NCBI GenBank assembly: GCA_023410595.1
Contig: JAEYPO010000038.1
Span: forward strand, 33,476-97,475
Direction: 5' to 3'
DNA from: Bacillota bacterium
GTDB taxonomy: Bacteria; Bacillota; Clostridia; Christensenellales; SZUA-584
Length of the DNA stretch: 64,000 nt
In this document: positions 32,363-41,916 of the stretch, one piece after another
Layout: every line of letters starts with the position of its first letter
How positions within the stretch are numbered: position 1 is the stretch's first letter
Position numbers and translations under genes: made by a program
Notes under the pieces: model-generated
What the model was told of the DNA's origin: nothing
Database searches by the model: none
Seen by the model: the letters and a program-made list of their open reading frames with translations, nothing else

Positions 32363-33184
32363 ATGTACAGTATATTGATAGCCGGGGGCGATATGCGGCA
32401 GATAACGCTTGCAAAAATGCTCGAACAGAGAGGCTACAATGTTTATATGACCGGGTTTGACAGGCAGGGGCTAAACAGAGAGGCGCTGTCAAAGCCGGAC
32501 TATATTTTTCTTCCTATACCGTATAAAAACGAGGACGGGTCAATTAAAGCGCCGTTTGCACAGAATGCTATGTACCTTAAAGACGTCGTAAACGAATATC
32601 CCGACAGCGTTTACATACTCGGCGGCTGCGACGCGGCGGCAAAGAATCTGTTCGGTGAAACTACACGATACTGTGACCTGATGCAGAACGAAGCGTATCA
32701 GACAAGGAACGCGCTGCTGACTGCGCAGGGTGCCCTTTGTGCGCACCTTAAAAGCACCGATACCGCGCTTTGCGACATGACGTGTCTTGTTATAGGATAC
32801 GGAAGGATAGGAAAATTCCTATGCAAACTGCTTCGGGCTTGCAGCGCTAATGTTATAGCGACGGCAAGAAAAGACAAGGACTTAGAGCTCATATGGATGG
32901 AGGGCTATCGGGCGCTGAGGACAAAGGACCTAAAGCAGGCGCTACCCGAGTCGGACGTTATATTCAATACCGTGCCTTTTCACGTTATCGGAGAAGCGGA
33001 GATAGGGTGCGTCAAACACGGCGCGAGGTTTATAGAACTTGCTTCACCGCCTTACTGCATGGATATGGATATGGCTAAAAAAAGCGGGGTCAGCGTACAG
33101 ATAGAGCAGGGCCTGCCGGGGCGGTATTTCCCGGCGTCGGCGGCAAAGGCCATACTGCGCGCATTTGAAGGAGAGGAACATTGA
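32363..33184 (+). CDS. dpaA: Dipicolinate synthase subunit A (SpoVFA)
   Basis: 273 residues from the ATG at 32363; the open frame extends 46 codons further upstream only through repeat DNA. An N-terminal domain (SILIAGGDMRQITLAKMLEQRGYNVYMTGFD) is followed by a Rossmann domain with CLVIGYGRIGKFLCKLLRACSANVIATAR. The C-terminal FIELASPPYCMD and QGLPGRYFPASAAKAI are also typical. Together with subunit B it converts a lysine-pathway dihydrodipicolinate intermediate to dipicolinic acid in the mother cell. Its stop overlaps the start of dpaB (TGATG). Confidence 0.93.
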   Translation: MYSILIAGGDMRQITLAKMLEQRGYNVYMTGFDRQGLNREALSKPDYIFLPIPYKNEDGSIKAPFAQNAMYLKDVVNEYPDSVYILGGCDAAAKNLFGETTRYCDLMQNEAYQTRNALLTAQGALCAHLKSTDTALCDMTCLVIGYGRIGKFLCKLLRACSANVIATARKDKDLELIWMEGYRALRTKDLKQALPESDVIFNTVPFHVIGEAEIGCVKHGARFIELASPPYCMDMDMAKKSGVSVQIEQGLPGRYFPASAAKAILRAFEGEEH

Positions 33185-33771
33185 TGGATCTGGCAGGAAA
33201 ACGAATAGGTTTTGCGGTGACCGGTTCGTTCTGTACATATAAGCAGATAATGCCGGTTATTAAAGAATTGGTAGGCATCGGCGCGGACGTCGTGCCTATA
33301 GTGTCATATATCGCGGCCAGTATTGACACGCGTTTTATAAAAGCGGAGGATTTCAGGAATTTCCTCAGGGAGACGACGAATCATGAAATACTTGACAGCC
33401 TTGTCGAGGTCGAGCCCATCGGCCCCAAAAAGCTGCTCGACCTTGTCATAATCGCGCCGTGCACGGGAAATACGCTCGCCAAGCTCGCGTTAGGCATAAC
33501 GGACACTCCGGTGGTGATGGCGGCAAAGTCGCACCTAAGAAACTCCCGGCCGGTGCTTATAGCTATATCCACGAACGACGCTCTCGCGGCGAACGCAAAA
33601 AATTTAGGATTGCTTTTGAATACGCGCAATGTATATTTTGTGCCGTACAGGCAGGATGATTCTGCCGGAAAGAGCACATCTATCGTCGCGGATATGAGCA
33701 AAATAATAGAAGCTGCGCAGTCGGCGCTCGAGGGAAAACAGATGCAGCCCGTCATGCTCGAGCCGCATTGA
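33184..33771 (+). CDS. dpaB: Dipicolinate synthase subunit B (SpoVFB, flavoprotein)
   Basis: 195 residues of the flavin-dependent decarboxylase-like fold: IGFAVTGSFCTYKQIMPVIKELVGIGADVVPIVS at the N-terminus, then DLVIIAPCTGNTLAKLALGITDTPVVMAAKSHLRN. It partners with subunit A. The ATG at 33184 overlaps the dpaA stop and has GGAGAGG upstream. In Bacillus asd, dapG and dapA follow; here tepA follows directly. Confidence 0.94.
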   Translation: MDLAGKRIGFAVTGSFCTYKQIMPVIKELVGIGADVVPIVSYIAASIDTRFIKAEDFRNFLRETTNHEILDSLVEVEPIGPKKLLDLVIIAPCTGNTLAKLALGITDTPVVMAAKSHLRNSRPVLIAISTNDALAANAKNLGLLLNTRNVYFVPYRQDDSAGKSTSIVADMSKIIEAAQSALEGKQMQPVMLEPH

Positions 33772-33856
33772 AGGATAAACATAGCCTCTTAAGCTGATAA
33801 TATAATTGCGCCCGGTTTTTTGGGGCGGCATGATATTGCTTTTTAGAGGCTTATAT

Positions 33857-34531
33857 ATGGAAAATAACGATAACGACGCGAATAAGCTGAAGCAGGGCGC
33901 GGAAATAAAAGAGTTCGGAACGCCCCTTACTCCCGTGTCTCCGATACAGGTTGTAAGTATAATAGGGCAGATAGAGGGACATATAAACCTGCCCCCTGAA
34001 AACAAGGCGACAAAATACGAGCACATACTTCCACAGATAGTATTGATAGAACAAAACCCTGAAGTAAAGGGCATGATACTGCTGATGAACACCGCAGGCG
34101 GAGACGTGGAGGCGGGGCTCGCACTAGCCGAGATGATAGCCGGAATGAGCAAACCGAGCGTTTCGCTTATATTGGGCGGAGGGCACAGCATAGGCATAAC
34201 GCTTGCCGTGTCCACGACATATTCGTATATTTCGCCGACCGCGAGCGTTACCGTGCACCCCATACGCATGAACGGCACTATTATAGGCGTGCCGCAGACT
34301 TTTGACTATTTTGATAAGATGCAGCAGAGGATAGTAAAGTTCGTCTGCTCGCACTCGAAGATAAGAGAAGAAGAATACAGGCAGCTTATGATGCAAACAG
34401 GCGGGCTTGCGAACGATATGGGCACCGTGCTTGTAGGGAAAGAGGTCGTCGATTGCGGCATAATAGACGACGTCGGAACATTGGCGGACGCTACGCGCAA
34501 GCTCAAAAGCCTTGGGGGCATGCAGGAGTAA
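33857..34531 (+). CDS. tepA: TepA-like ClpP-fold protease
   Basis: 224 residues from the ATG at 33857, which has AGAGGC upstream; the open frame extends 17 codons further without a ribosome binding site. ClpP/crotonase fold: ILLMNTAGGDVEAGLALAEMIAGMSKP, serine in GGGHSIGITLAVS, and histidine in VTVHPIRMNGTIIG. TepA in B. subtilis was described as a translocation-enhancing protein and lies in the same order before spoIIIE. The spacing to dpaB (about 85 bases) permits co-transcription. Confidence 0.88.
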   Translation: MENNDNDANKLKQGAEIKEFGTPLTPVSPIQVVSIIGQIEGHINLPPENKATKYEHILPQIVLIEQNPEVKGMILLMNTAGGDVEAGLALAEMIAGMSKPSVSLILGGGHSIGITLAVSTTYSYISPTASVTVHPIRMNGTIIGVPQTFDYFDKMQQRIVKFVCSHSKIREEEYRQLMMQTGGLANDMGTVLVGKEVVDCGIIDDVGTLADATRKLKSLGGMQE

Positions 34532-34582
34532 ATCGTTGTATATTTCAACCGGTATGGTATAATACTTACCGGGGTGAAGTAT

Positions 34583-36925
34583 ATGCCAAGAGGCGTTCCA
34601 AATAAAACAAAACGAGAGAAAGGGCACTTCGGCGAAGTCGCGGGGGTCATTTTTATTGCTCTCGGCATATTTCTTGGCATATGTATTTTCATGCATACAG
34701 ATACGGGGATACTCGGCGGCGCGGTAAAGGACGTGCTGTTCGGCTTGCTGGGCCTAGTCGCGTATCTGGCGCCGTTTTTATTTGTTATCCTTGGTATATT
34801 AATAATCGCCGCACGCAAGAAGACGGTAAATAAAGGCAAGGTGTGGCTCGTAGTGCTGCTCGTTGTTTCTATATTGTCTCTCATACATACGTTCTCCCTT
34901 AAATGGCTGAATCAAAGCGATTTTATTGAATATGTAACCGGTTCGTATACCCTTGGAAGTCTCAATGGCGCCGGTTCGGGGGCCATTGGCTGCCTGCTGC
35001 TTTTCCCGTGCAACCTGCTTATAGGTAATATAGGCTGCGTAATATTGTTTATTACTACGAGCCTTGTTTCCATACTCGTGCTTGCGAATCTCTCGATAAA
35101 GAGCATGAGCAAAAGCGTTGCCGACGTTGGAAAGAGAACGGTGGTCAAGGCTATAGAAAACGTTACGGAGCGAAAAAAGCGCCGCCTATATGTTGAGGAC
35201 CTGCGCGAAGACCAGGAAGACGTTATATTATACGAGCCTGAGATACCGAACAGGGAAAGCTTCGAGAAGAGGAAGCACAAGAGCTTTTTTGATGACGAAG
35301 TTTATACCTCTGCCGACGCTTTGCATGAGGACGACGGACCTGCAATCAGGCATGCCGGAAGCACGGGCAAAGGCGGCGGCAAAAGCGACGGCATAGTCAT
35401 AGAATACTACGAGGACGAGGAAGACGGGGCGGGCAAAGATACGGAGAAAAAGAAGCGTGAGACGTGCGGCGTAAAGGGTGAGAAAAAAGCGTACACGCTG
35501 CCGCCGGTGACGCTGCTTTCCAAGCCTCAGGACAAGGTAAAGACCACCGGCATGGAGGAACAGCGCAAGAACGCTCTGCTTATAGAAGAAACGCTCGCTA
35601 ACTTCGGCGTGGAGGCGAAGGTAGTGCATATCGTTAAAGGGCCGGCGGTAACGAGGTATGAGCTGCGCCCCGCACCCGGCGTGCGCGTACGGCGCATAAA
35701 GGAGCTGGACAACGACCTTGCTATGACGCTTGCGGCAAAGGCGGTAAAGATAGAGGCGCCGATACCCGGCAAGGCTGCGGTGGGTATAGAGGTGCCCAAT
35801 ACCGACGTTACTTTCGTGCACCTGCGCTCTATGCTCGAGTCGGACGAATTCAAGAACGCGAAGTCGCCGCTTACGTTCGCGCTCGGCAAGGATATAACGG
35901 GAAAGAATTTTTATGTAGATATCACGGCAATGCCGCACATACTTATTGCCGGGGAAACGGGCAGCGGCAAGAGCGTATGTATCAATTCGCTGATAACGAG
36001 CATACTCTTTAAAGCAACGCCCGAAGACGTTAAGATGATACTTATCGACCCCAAGGTCGTGGAGCTGTCGGGCTTTAAGAACATACCGCACCTTTTGGTG
36101 CCTGTCGTGACCGACCCGAAAAAAGCGGCGAGCGCGCTCAACTGGGCGGTGAGCGAGATGACCTCAAGGTACAAGATATTCGCCGAAAAGGGCGCGCGCG
36201 ACATCAACAGGTATAACGGCATGGCGGGCGAGGAGGAAAAGCTTCCGCGCATTGTGGTTATAATAGACGAGCTTGCCGAGCTCATGATGGCTTGTCCGAG
36301 AGAAGTGGAAGACTCGATCTGCCGTATAGCCCAGCTTGGCAGGGCGGCGGGCATACACCTCGTGGTCGCGACGCAGCGCCCGTCCGTAAACGTCATTACG
36401 GGCCTTATAAAGGCCAACATATCTTCGCGCATCGCTTTTAAGGTCAACTCGGGCGTAGATTCGCGCACGATACTCGATCAGAACGGCGCGGAAAAGCTGC
36501 TGCGCAACGGGGACATGCTGTATCATCCGTCCGACGCAGCAAAGCCTATCAGGCTGCAGGGCTGCTATGTATCGGACAGCGATATCGAAACGGTAACCGA
36601 ATACGTATCGGGCGGCGCAGATGCGGAGTTTGACGAGGATATGGTTTCCGACGTCGTGTCGGTCGCCGAGGAGGAAGAAGCTGACGGCGAGTATGACGAA
36701 CTGCTGCCCAAAGCGGTGGAGATAGTGCTCGAATACGGGCAGGCTTCGATCTCTATGCTGCAGCGGCGGCTGCGTATAGGATACGCACGGGCGGCGAGGC
36801 TGGTGGACGAGATGGAAGTAAGAAAGATAGTAAGCCCGTTCGAGGGCAGCAAGGCAAGAAATGTACTCATAACATGGGATATGTACGAGGAGATGTTCGG
36901 CGCGGCAGATGAAGCAGAGCAATAA
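34583..36925 (+). CDS. DNA translocase FtsK/SpoIIIE
   Basis: 780 residues from the ATG at 34583; a GTG three codons earlier lies in the ribosome binding site. There are about four N-terminal membrane helices (to residue 170), an acidic/charged linker, then the alpha-beta translocase domains. Walker A is AGETGSGKSVCINS and Walker B IVVIIDELAELMM. The C-terminal gamma winged helix ASISMLQRRLRIGYARAARLVDEME recognises oriented DNA sequences. It pumps chromosome across the division or sporulation septum. The context between tepA and recA is that of spoIIIE, but a genome with only one copy would use it for both roles. Confidence 0.95.
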   Translation: MPRGVPNKTKREKGHFGEVAGVIFIALGIFLGICIFMHTDTGILGGAVKDVLFGLLGLVAYLAPFLFVILGILIIAARKKTVNKGKVWLVVLLVVSILSLIHTFSLKWLNQSDFIEYVTGSYTLGSLNGAGSGAIGCLLLFPCNLLIGNIGCVILFITTSLVSILVLANLSIKSMSKSVADVGKRTVVKAIENVTERKKRRLYVEDLREDQEDVILYEPEIPNRESFEKRKHKSFFDDEVYTSADALHEDDGPAIRHAGSTGKGGGKSDGIVIEYYEDEEDGAGKDTEKKKRETCGVKGEKKAYTLPPVTLLSKPQDKVKTTGMEEQRKNALLIEETLANFGVEAKVVHIVKGPAVTRYELRPAPGVRVRRIKELDNDLAMTLAAKAVKIEAPIPGKAAVGIEVPNTDVTFVHLRSMLESDEFKNAKSPLTFALGKDITGKNFYVDITAMPHILIAGETGSGKSVCINSLITSILFKATPEDVKMILIDPKVVELSGFKNIPHLLVPVVTDPKKAASALNWAVSEMTSRYKIFAEKGARDINRYNGMAGEEEKLPRIVVIIDELAELMMACPREVEDSICRIAQLGRAAGIHLVVATQRPSVNVITGLIKANISSRIAFKVNSGVDSRTILDQNGAEKLLRNGDMLYHPSDAAKPIRLQGCYVSDSDIETVTEYVSGGADAEFDEDMVSDVVSVAEEEEADGEYDELLPKAVEIVLEYGQASISMLQRRLRIGYARAARLVDEMEVRKIVSPFEGSKARNVLITWDMYEEMFGAADEAEQ

Positions 36926-38225
36926 TATTTATATATACGTCGTATCGCTCGGGTGCGACAAGAACAGGATAGACACCGAGCATATGCTGGGAGTGCTTTC
37001 CGGCGGCAACGCTGTTATAGTGGACGCGCCTGACGGCGCGGATATTATAATTATAAATACGTGCGGTTTTATAGACGAGGCAAAACAGGAGTCGATAGAC
37101 ACGATACTGGAGATGGCCGCGCTAAGGCAGCCGGGGGCAAAGCTGATTGTGACTGGCTGCCTTTCTCAAAGGTATGCAAAAGAGCTGAGCGCCGAGCTGC
37201 CCGAGGTGGACGCGTTTTTGGGTGTGGCGAGCTACAGCAGGATATATGACGCTATACAGTCCGTGCTTGACGGCAGGAAGTATATTTGCTGCGACAGTAT
37301 AGACGGCGAGCTTGAAGGCCGCGTGCTGACGACTCCGGGGCATCTTGCATACGTGCGCATAGCGGACGGCTGCTCGAACTGCTGCAGCTACTGTGCCATA
37401 CCTCAGATAAGAGGCCCCTTAAAGAGCCGAAGCTTAAGGAGCATACTCAGAGAGATGGAAGACCTGCGAGAGGGAGGCGTTTCGGAGGCGATACTGATAG
37501 CGCAGGACACGACAAAGTATGGCGCGGACCTGGGCAGGAGGGCGCTTGATGAGCTGCTACGGGAAGCTGCGGACATAATGCGCGGCGGCTGGGTGAGAGT
37601 GCTGTATTGCTACCCCGAAGGCGTTACGGACAAGCTCATTGAAGTGATGCTGAAACACGGCAATATATTAAAGTACATGGACATACCTCTTCAGCACTTC
37701 AGCGACAGTGTGCTTAGCCGCATGAACAGGCGCAACACGAACGAGTCTTCGAGACGGCTCGTAACAAAACTGCACAAAGCTGGCTTTACGCTCCGTACGT
37801 CGCTGCTCGTGGGGTTCCCAGGAGAGACGGAAGACGATTTTGCGGAGCTGCTTGACTGCGTTGGCGAGCTTAAGATAGACAGACTGGGCGTGTTCAGGTA
37901 TTCCGCCGAGGAAGGAACAAAGGCGGCAAAAATGCCAGGCCAAGTGCCGGACGAGGTAAAGCAGCAGCGGTATGAAGCCGTTATGGCGCTCCAGCAGGGG
38001 ATATCGCTTCAGCTTGGGCGTGAGCGCATCGGGCATAAACTGCCTGTGATAGTCGACGGCATTGATGAGGAAACAGGACAGTACATCGGCAGGACGGCGG
38101 GGCAGGCCCCGCAGGTCGACGGTATAACATACATTTCGTCAAAAAAAGTATTGACTGCCGGCACGTTTCATGATGTGCTTATAAAAGATGCTTACGAATA
38201 TGATTTTGCGGGAGAAATTGAATGA
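36909..38225 (+). CDS. rimO: Ribosomal protein S12 methylthiotransferase RimO
   Basis: 438 residues. The N-terminal methylthiotransferase domain has cysteines in VSLGCDKNRID, INTCGFIDEA and VTGCLSQRYAKE. The radical SAM cluster motif is CSNCCSYC in ADGCSNCCSYCAIPQIRGP. A C-terminal TRAM domain begins near RIGHKLPVIVDG. It adds a methylthio group to the S12 aspartate. The absence of MiaB-type features and the start VVSLGCDKN support RimO. It overlaps ftsK by 17 bases and pgsA by 4 (ATGA). The ribosome binding site is poor, implying translational coupling. Confidence 0.93.
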   Translation: MKQSNNIYIYVVSLGCDKNRIDTEHMLGVLSGGNAVIVDAPDGADIIIINTCGFIDEAKQESIDTILEMAALRQPGAKLIVTGCLSQRYAKELSAELPEVDAFLGVASYSRIYDAIQSVLDGRKYICCDSIDGELEGRVLTTPGHLAYVRIADGCSNCCSYCAIPQIRGPLKSRSLRSILREMEDLREGGVSEAILIAQDTTKYGADLGRRALDELLREAADIMRGGWVRVLYCYPEGVTDKLIEVMLKHGNILKYMDIPLQHFSDSVLSRMNRRNTNESSRRLVTKLHKAGFTLRTSLLVGFPGETEDDFAELLDCVGELKIDRLGVFRYSAEEGTKAAKMPGQVPDEVKQQRYEAVMALQQGISLQLGRERIGHKLPVIVDGIDEETGQYIGRTAGQAPQVDGITYISSKKVLTAGTFHDVLIKDAYEYDFAGEIE

Positions 38226-38767
38226 ATATAGCTAACAAGCTGACGCTTTTAAGAGTCGCGCTTATACCTTTCTTTATAGCAGCATTTTACATTGGCTCCG
38301 GGTTCTGGAACTATTACGTCGCGGCTCTTATTTTTATAGGCGCTTCGGTTACCGACCTGTTTGACGGCGCGCTGGCCCGAAAGCGCAATATAGTTACGAA
38401 ATTCGGAAAGCTTATAGACCCTATAGCTGACAAGCTGCTCGTTTGCAGCGCTCTGGTAATGCTTACCGCTATCGGCAGGATACATCCGGTATTCGTCATA
38501 GTGCTGATAGGCCGGGAGTTTATAGTAAGCGGTTTAAGGATGCTTGCCGCAGCGGACGGAAGGGTGATGGCCGCGGACAAGCTGGGAAAGCTTAAGACAG
38601 TGGTGCAGATAGTCATGGTCGTTGTGTTGCTGCTTTGGAACGGCATATTTGGTGAGTGGATAGTTATATTCGGCATAGTGCTAATCTGGGCGAGCGTAGT
38701 GCTGTCCGTAGCATCGTGCGCAGATTATTTCATAAAAAACAAAGATATCGTTAAAGACATGTTCTGA
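38222..38767 (+). CDS. pgsA: CDP-diacylglycerol-glycerol-3-phosphate 3-phosphatidyltransferase
   Basis: 181 residues, polytopic. The CDP-alcohol phosphotransferase motif D-x2-DG-x2-AR-x8-G-x3-D-x3-D is seen as DLFDGALARKRNIVTKFGKLIDPIAD. It makes phosphatidylglycerol phosphate, the first committed step to PG and cardiolipin. It starts inside the last codons of rimO. The rimO-pgsA-recA neighbourhood is common in Firmicutes. Confidence 0.95.
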   Translation: MNIANKLTLLRVALIPFFIAAFYIGSGFWNYYVAALIFIGASVTDLFDGALARKRNIVTKFGKLIDPIADKLLVCSALVMLTAIGRIHPVFVIVLIGREFIVSGLRMLAAADGRVMAADKLGKLKTVVQIVMVVVLLLWNGIFGEWIVIFGIVLIWASVVLSVASCADYFIKNKDIVKDMF

Positions 38768-38813
38768 TTTTCGGACTATTTGTATTATATAATATATTTC
38801 GGAGGTATTGGTA

Positions 38814-39833
38814 ATGTCGGTAGAAAAGGAAAAAGCGCTGGAGATGGCGCTCGTACAGATAGAGAAGCAGTTCGGAAAAGGCACCGTGATGAAGCTGGGG
38901 GAAGCGGCAAGCGTACCGGTATCGGTGATACCGAGCGGATGCCTTGAGCTAGATATTGCGCTTGGTGTGGGCGGCGTGCCGAGGGGGCGCATCGTCGAGA
39001 TATACGGCCCCGAGTCTTCCGGCAAGACGACTATGGCGCTTCATATGGTGGCGGAAGCCCAGAAACTGGGCGGAGCCGCCGCGTTCATCGACGCGGAGCA
39101 TGCACTCGATCCGGCATACGCTAAAAACCTCGGCGTGGATACGGACAACCTTTATGTTTCGCAGCCCGATACGGGGGAGCAGGCGCTGGAGATAACGGAA
39201 GCTTTAGTCAGAAGCGGAGCCATAGACATAATCGTTATAGACTCCGTCGCCGCGCTCGTGCCCAAGGCCGAGATAGACGGCGAGATGGGAGCGTCTCATG
39301 TAGGGCTTCAGGCAAGGCTGATGTCGCAGGCGCTGCGCAAACTCGCGGGAATCTTAAGCAAATCGAACACGATAGCGGTGTTTATAAACCAGCTGCGCGA
39401 GAAAGTCGGCATAATGTTTGGAAATCCCGAAACAACGCCGGGCGGCAGGGCGCTTAAATTCTATGCCTCCGTCCGCCTTGACGTAAGGCGCGTCGAGTCG
39501 ATAAAGGATGGCGACAGCATCGTAGGCAACAGGACAAAGATCAAAGTCGCAAAAAACAAAGTCGCTCCGCCGTTTAAGACCGCAGAGTTCGATATATTTT
39601 ACGGGCTGGGCGTTTCAGCCGAGAGCAGCATCATCAATCTCGGTACTGAATTTGGCATCATCAAGAAATCAGGGTCGTGGTTCTATTATAATGAGCTGCG
39701 CATAGGCCAGGGCAAGGACAACGTGCGTACGTTCCTCAAAGAGAACAGGGATGTGTTTGAAGAGATAAAGGGCAAGATACTTCAGAGCTGCAATCTTGGG
39801 AAACAGGCGCAAGAAGGAGCGCAGGAGGACTGA
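38814..39833 (+). CDS. recA: Recombinase RecA
   Basis: 339 residues from the ATG at 38814, with GGAGG at 38801-38805; the TTG two codons earlier is rejected. Walker A is GPESSGKTT, with LDIALGVGGVPRGR, the L1/L2 DNA-binding loops and the ATP-coupling glutamine segment FINQLREKVG and the C-terminal domain all present. It forms the recombination filament and induces the SOS response. No convincing LexA-type box is visible in the short upstream gap. Full length. Confidence 0.98.
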   Translation: MSVEKEKALEMALVQIEKQFGKGTVMKLGEAASVPVSVIPSGCLELDIALGVGGVPRGRIVEIYGPESSGKTTMALHMVAEAQKLGGAAAFIDAEHALDPAYAKNLGVDTDNLYVSQPDTGEQALEITEALVRSGAIDIIVIDSVAALVPKAEIDGEMGASHVGLQARLMSQALRKLAGILSKSNTIAVFINQLREKVGIMFGNPETTPGGRALKFYASVRLDVRRVESIKDGDSIVGNRTKIKVAKNKVAPPFKTAEFDIFYGLGVSAESSIINLGTEFGIIKKSGSWFYYNELRIGQGKDNVRTFLKENRDVFEEIKGKILQSCNLGKQAQEGAQED

Positions 39834-39873
39834 GCGGCATAGCATGAGCGGCTGGTTATGAGTTTTAAACTAA

Positions 39874-39905
39874 AACGCCCTGCCAATTACGGAAGGGCGT
39901 TGTTT
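39874..39905. terminator. Bidirectional terminator between recA and the LCP genes
   Basis: AACGCCCT (39874-39881) pairs with AGGGCGTT (39894-39901). TTGTTTG follows on the plus strand, and on the minus strand TTTTAGTTT. Confidence 0.75.
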
Positions 39906-39915
39906 GTTAAGGCGT

Positions 39916-41724
39916 TTAATCGAAATCCACGGGTATTTCGTTCTTCACATAATGCTGATTGGACGACGTCTTCTTGGGAGTATCGCCATATCTCACGTGC
40001 CAGAAATCCTTCCATTTATTACTGACGCCCAACTGGCTGCATATCGACTGCACGTCGGTCTGCAATTGGGTGGTCGTACCCATAAATTCGTTATAGGACG
40101 ATCTTGTTGCTCCCGACGTATTCCAATTCTTTATCTTGGAATACGCGCTTTCCGTTCTGTTATACAGGTTCCAGATGTCGCCGCCGTCGGGGTATCTCCT
40201 GTAGCCGTCGCTGGGAACCGGGGGAGGCGCGGGCTGCGTCGGGTCTTCGGGGATTACGGGGTCGGGGTAAGGAGGAAGCGCCGCGTCCGCATCGAGTATT
40301 GACTTGACCTTGTCGAGCAAAGGCTTTGCCTTTTCGGTAGTAACTTCTATCTGCATTTTCTCCCAAAGGCCTAAAGCGTATTTTAAGGAATAATGGCTGT
40401 AAGACGGGACCTCGATACTGTATTTCGATTCAAGCGCCGCTACGTCAGCGTCGTTTGATATATCATACCCGTAAACTTCTTTTATTATCTGCACGCGCTT
40501 CTTCTGGTCTGTCACGACAAAGTTCCAGTTGAAAAGCTTACTGACCGATGAACCGTCCATAGAATACAGATTAATCTTGCTGGTGTCGGCAATAGCCGCG
40601 TATGCCGCGAGTGCGCCTGTGCTGGGAAGGTCTACGTTCGTTTTAAGGTTTCCGGTAAACGCCGCGAGTATATCGGGTATCTTTACAATCAGCCCAGAGT
40701 CCTTAAGCTTTTGCAGTATCGCGACAAGCATGTTCTTCTGGCGGTTTATGCGGTTAAGGTCTCCCGAATCATCCATGTTTTTTCTCGCACGCAGATAATC
40801 AAGCACCGCCTGTCCGTTCATAAACTGCATCCCCGCCTTATATGAGCGGCCCTGCATTTTAAAATCGACGTCGATGTTGAAATCCAGCCCGCCGATAGCA
40901 TCCACAAGGCCTTTTACGGCCGACATATCTACAGCGTAGTAATATTCTATAGGTATGTTGCCTATCATCCACGACGCGGCTTCGCGGACCTTTTTGCAGC
41001 CCCCCTCGGGGTTGTCCTTCCAGCCTCCGCCGCAGTCCATAGACGCGTTAAGCTTATATATCCCTTCGACGCCGGGTATTTCGGCGTACGTATCGCGCGG
41101 AAGCGAAATAAGGTTTATACTGCCGGTCTGCTTGTTTATCGCGAGTACTATCATTACATCCGAATGAAACGCCTGCTTGCCTCCGTGGCTGATCCAATCC
41201 TCCGAATCGCGGTCGGGGGAGTAATCTACGCCTATGAGCAGTATATTGACCGTCTGCTCAAGTATGGTTGGGTCGCTCTTTGCAATAAGCTCGCCAAGCG
41301 GGTCAAGCGTAGGCGTTGGAGCGATGGTCGTGATAGCGCCTGCAGGCTGAGAAACAGCGGATGTGGGTGAATGCGACGTCTGCTCGGCAACTGTTTTAAA
41401 CCTGCTCATAGGGTCAATAAACATTGACGCCAGAAATACACCGAGGCCCAGCACTACGGCGCCCAACACGCTTGCGGCTGATACGATTATCTTTTTCCGA
41501 AGGCTCCAGGGCTTCTTCAGTTTAAGCTTCAGCTTGCCGGATTTACCGCCACCCGCCCCGGAGGCTGATATTTCTTCCGGCTGTATTTCGTTCTCGGCCG
41601 CGGGGTTTTTCACAAAACCGCTGCCTGAAGACGAAGCCTCGCGCTGGGAGGTTTCGTCTGTGGAAAGAATATTGTACTTAATATCGTCTTCATCCTTGCC
41701 GAATTTTTTGAACCATTTTTTCAT
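39916..41724 (-). CDS. LytR-CpsA-Psr (LCP) family protein, paralogue 1
   Basis: 602 residues: a charged cytoplasmic N-terminus, a membrane helix (about 80-105), then the extracytoplasmic LCP domain with HSDVMIVLAINKQTGSINLISLPRDTY and later GQAVLDYLRARK...DLNRINRQKNML, which hold the pyrophosphate-binding arginines and aspartates. The C-terminal part is a Pro-rich linker and a short unassigned domain (YRRYPDGGDIWNLYNRTES...). LCP enzymes transfer undecaprenyl-linked polymers to peptidoglycan. It is nearly collinear with paralogues 2 and 3 directly upstream on the same strand. GGGAG before the ATG. Confidence 0.92.
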   Translation of the reverse strand: MKKWFKKFGKDEDDIKYNILSTDETSQREASSSGSGFVKNPAAENEIQPEEISASGAGGGKSGKLKLKLKKPWSLRKKIIVSAASVLGAVVLGLGVFLASMFIDPMSRFKTVAEQTSHSPTSAVSQPAGAITTIAPTPTLDPLGELIAKSDPTILEQTVNILLIGVDYSPDRDSEDWISHGGKQAFHSDVMIVLAINKQTGSINLISLPRDTYAEIPGVEGIYKLNASMDCGGGWKDNPEGGCKKVREAASWMIGNIPIEYYYAVDMSAVKGLVDAIGGLDFNIDVDFKMQGRSYKAGMQFMNGQAVLDYLRARKNMDDSGDLNRINRQKNMLVAILQKLKDSGLIVKIPDILAAFTGNLKTNVDLPSTGALAAYAAIADTSKINLYSMDGSSVSKLFNWNFVVTDQKKRVQIIKEVYGYDISNDADVAALESKYSIEVPSYSHYSLKYALGLWEKMQIEVTTEKAKPLLDKVKSILDADAALPPYPDPVIPEDPTQPAPPPVPSDGYRRYPDGGDIWNLYNRTESAYSKIKNWNTSGATRSSYNEFMGTTTQLQTDVQSICSQLGVSNKWKDFWHVRYGDTPKKTSSNQHYVKNEIPVDFD

Positions 41725-41877
41725 GTGTTTTACTCCCTGAATTTATGGATATAGTATATTACTTTAGACTGTAAAAATAAATAACAAGTTCCAAAACATG
41801 TTTAAATTTTACAAAATAATTACATCGTGCTACGGTTCTCTGCTGAAAAAGAAAACAAAGGTGCCCAAAATATAAAA

Positions 41878-41899
41878 CGCCCCTCTCCAAGGAGGGGCG
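41878..41899 (-). terminator. Terminator after LCP paralogue 2
   Basis: CGCCCCTC and GAGGGGCG pair around a six-base loop. On the minus strand the stem is followed by TTTTAT, 18 bases after the paralogue 2 stop. Confidence 0.88.
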
Positions 41900-41916
41900 C
41901 CAAGAATGCCTTAATA

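Noticed and set aside
32089..32364. Minus-strand open frame of 91 codons across the 59-bp repeats
   Set aside because: It is created by the repeats (PHKA- and ASRL-type periodic peptides), has no ribosome binding site, and overlaps the dpaA leader. The similar short frame at 45716-45898 has the same origin.
36909..38225. MiaB instead of RimO
   Set aside because: Both are radical SAM methylthiotransferases, but the short N-terminus (VSLGCDKNRID) and the ftsK-rimO-pgsA context favour RimO.
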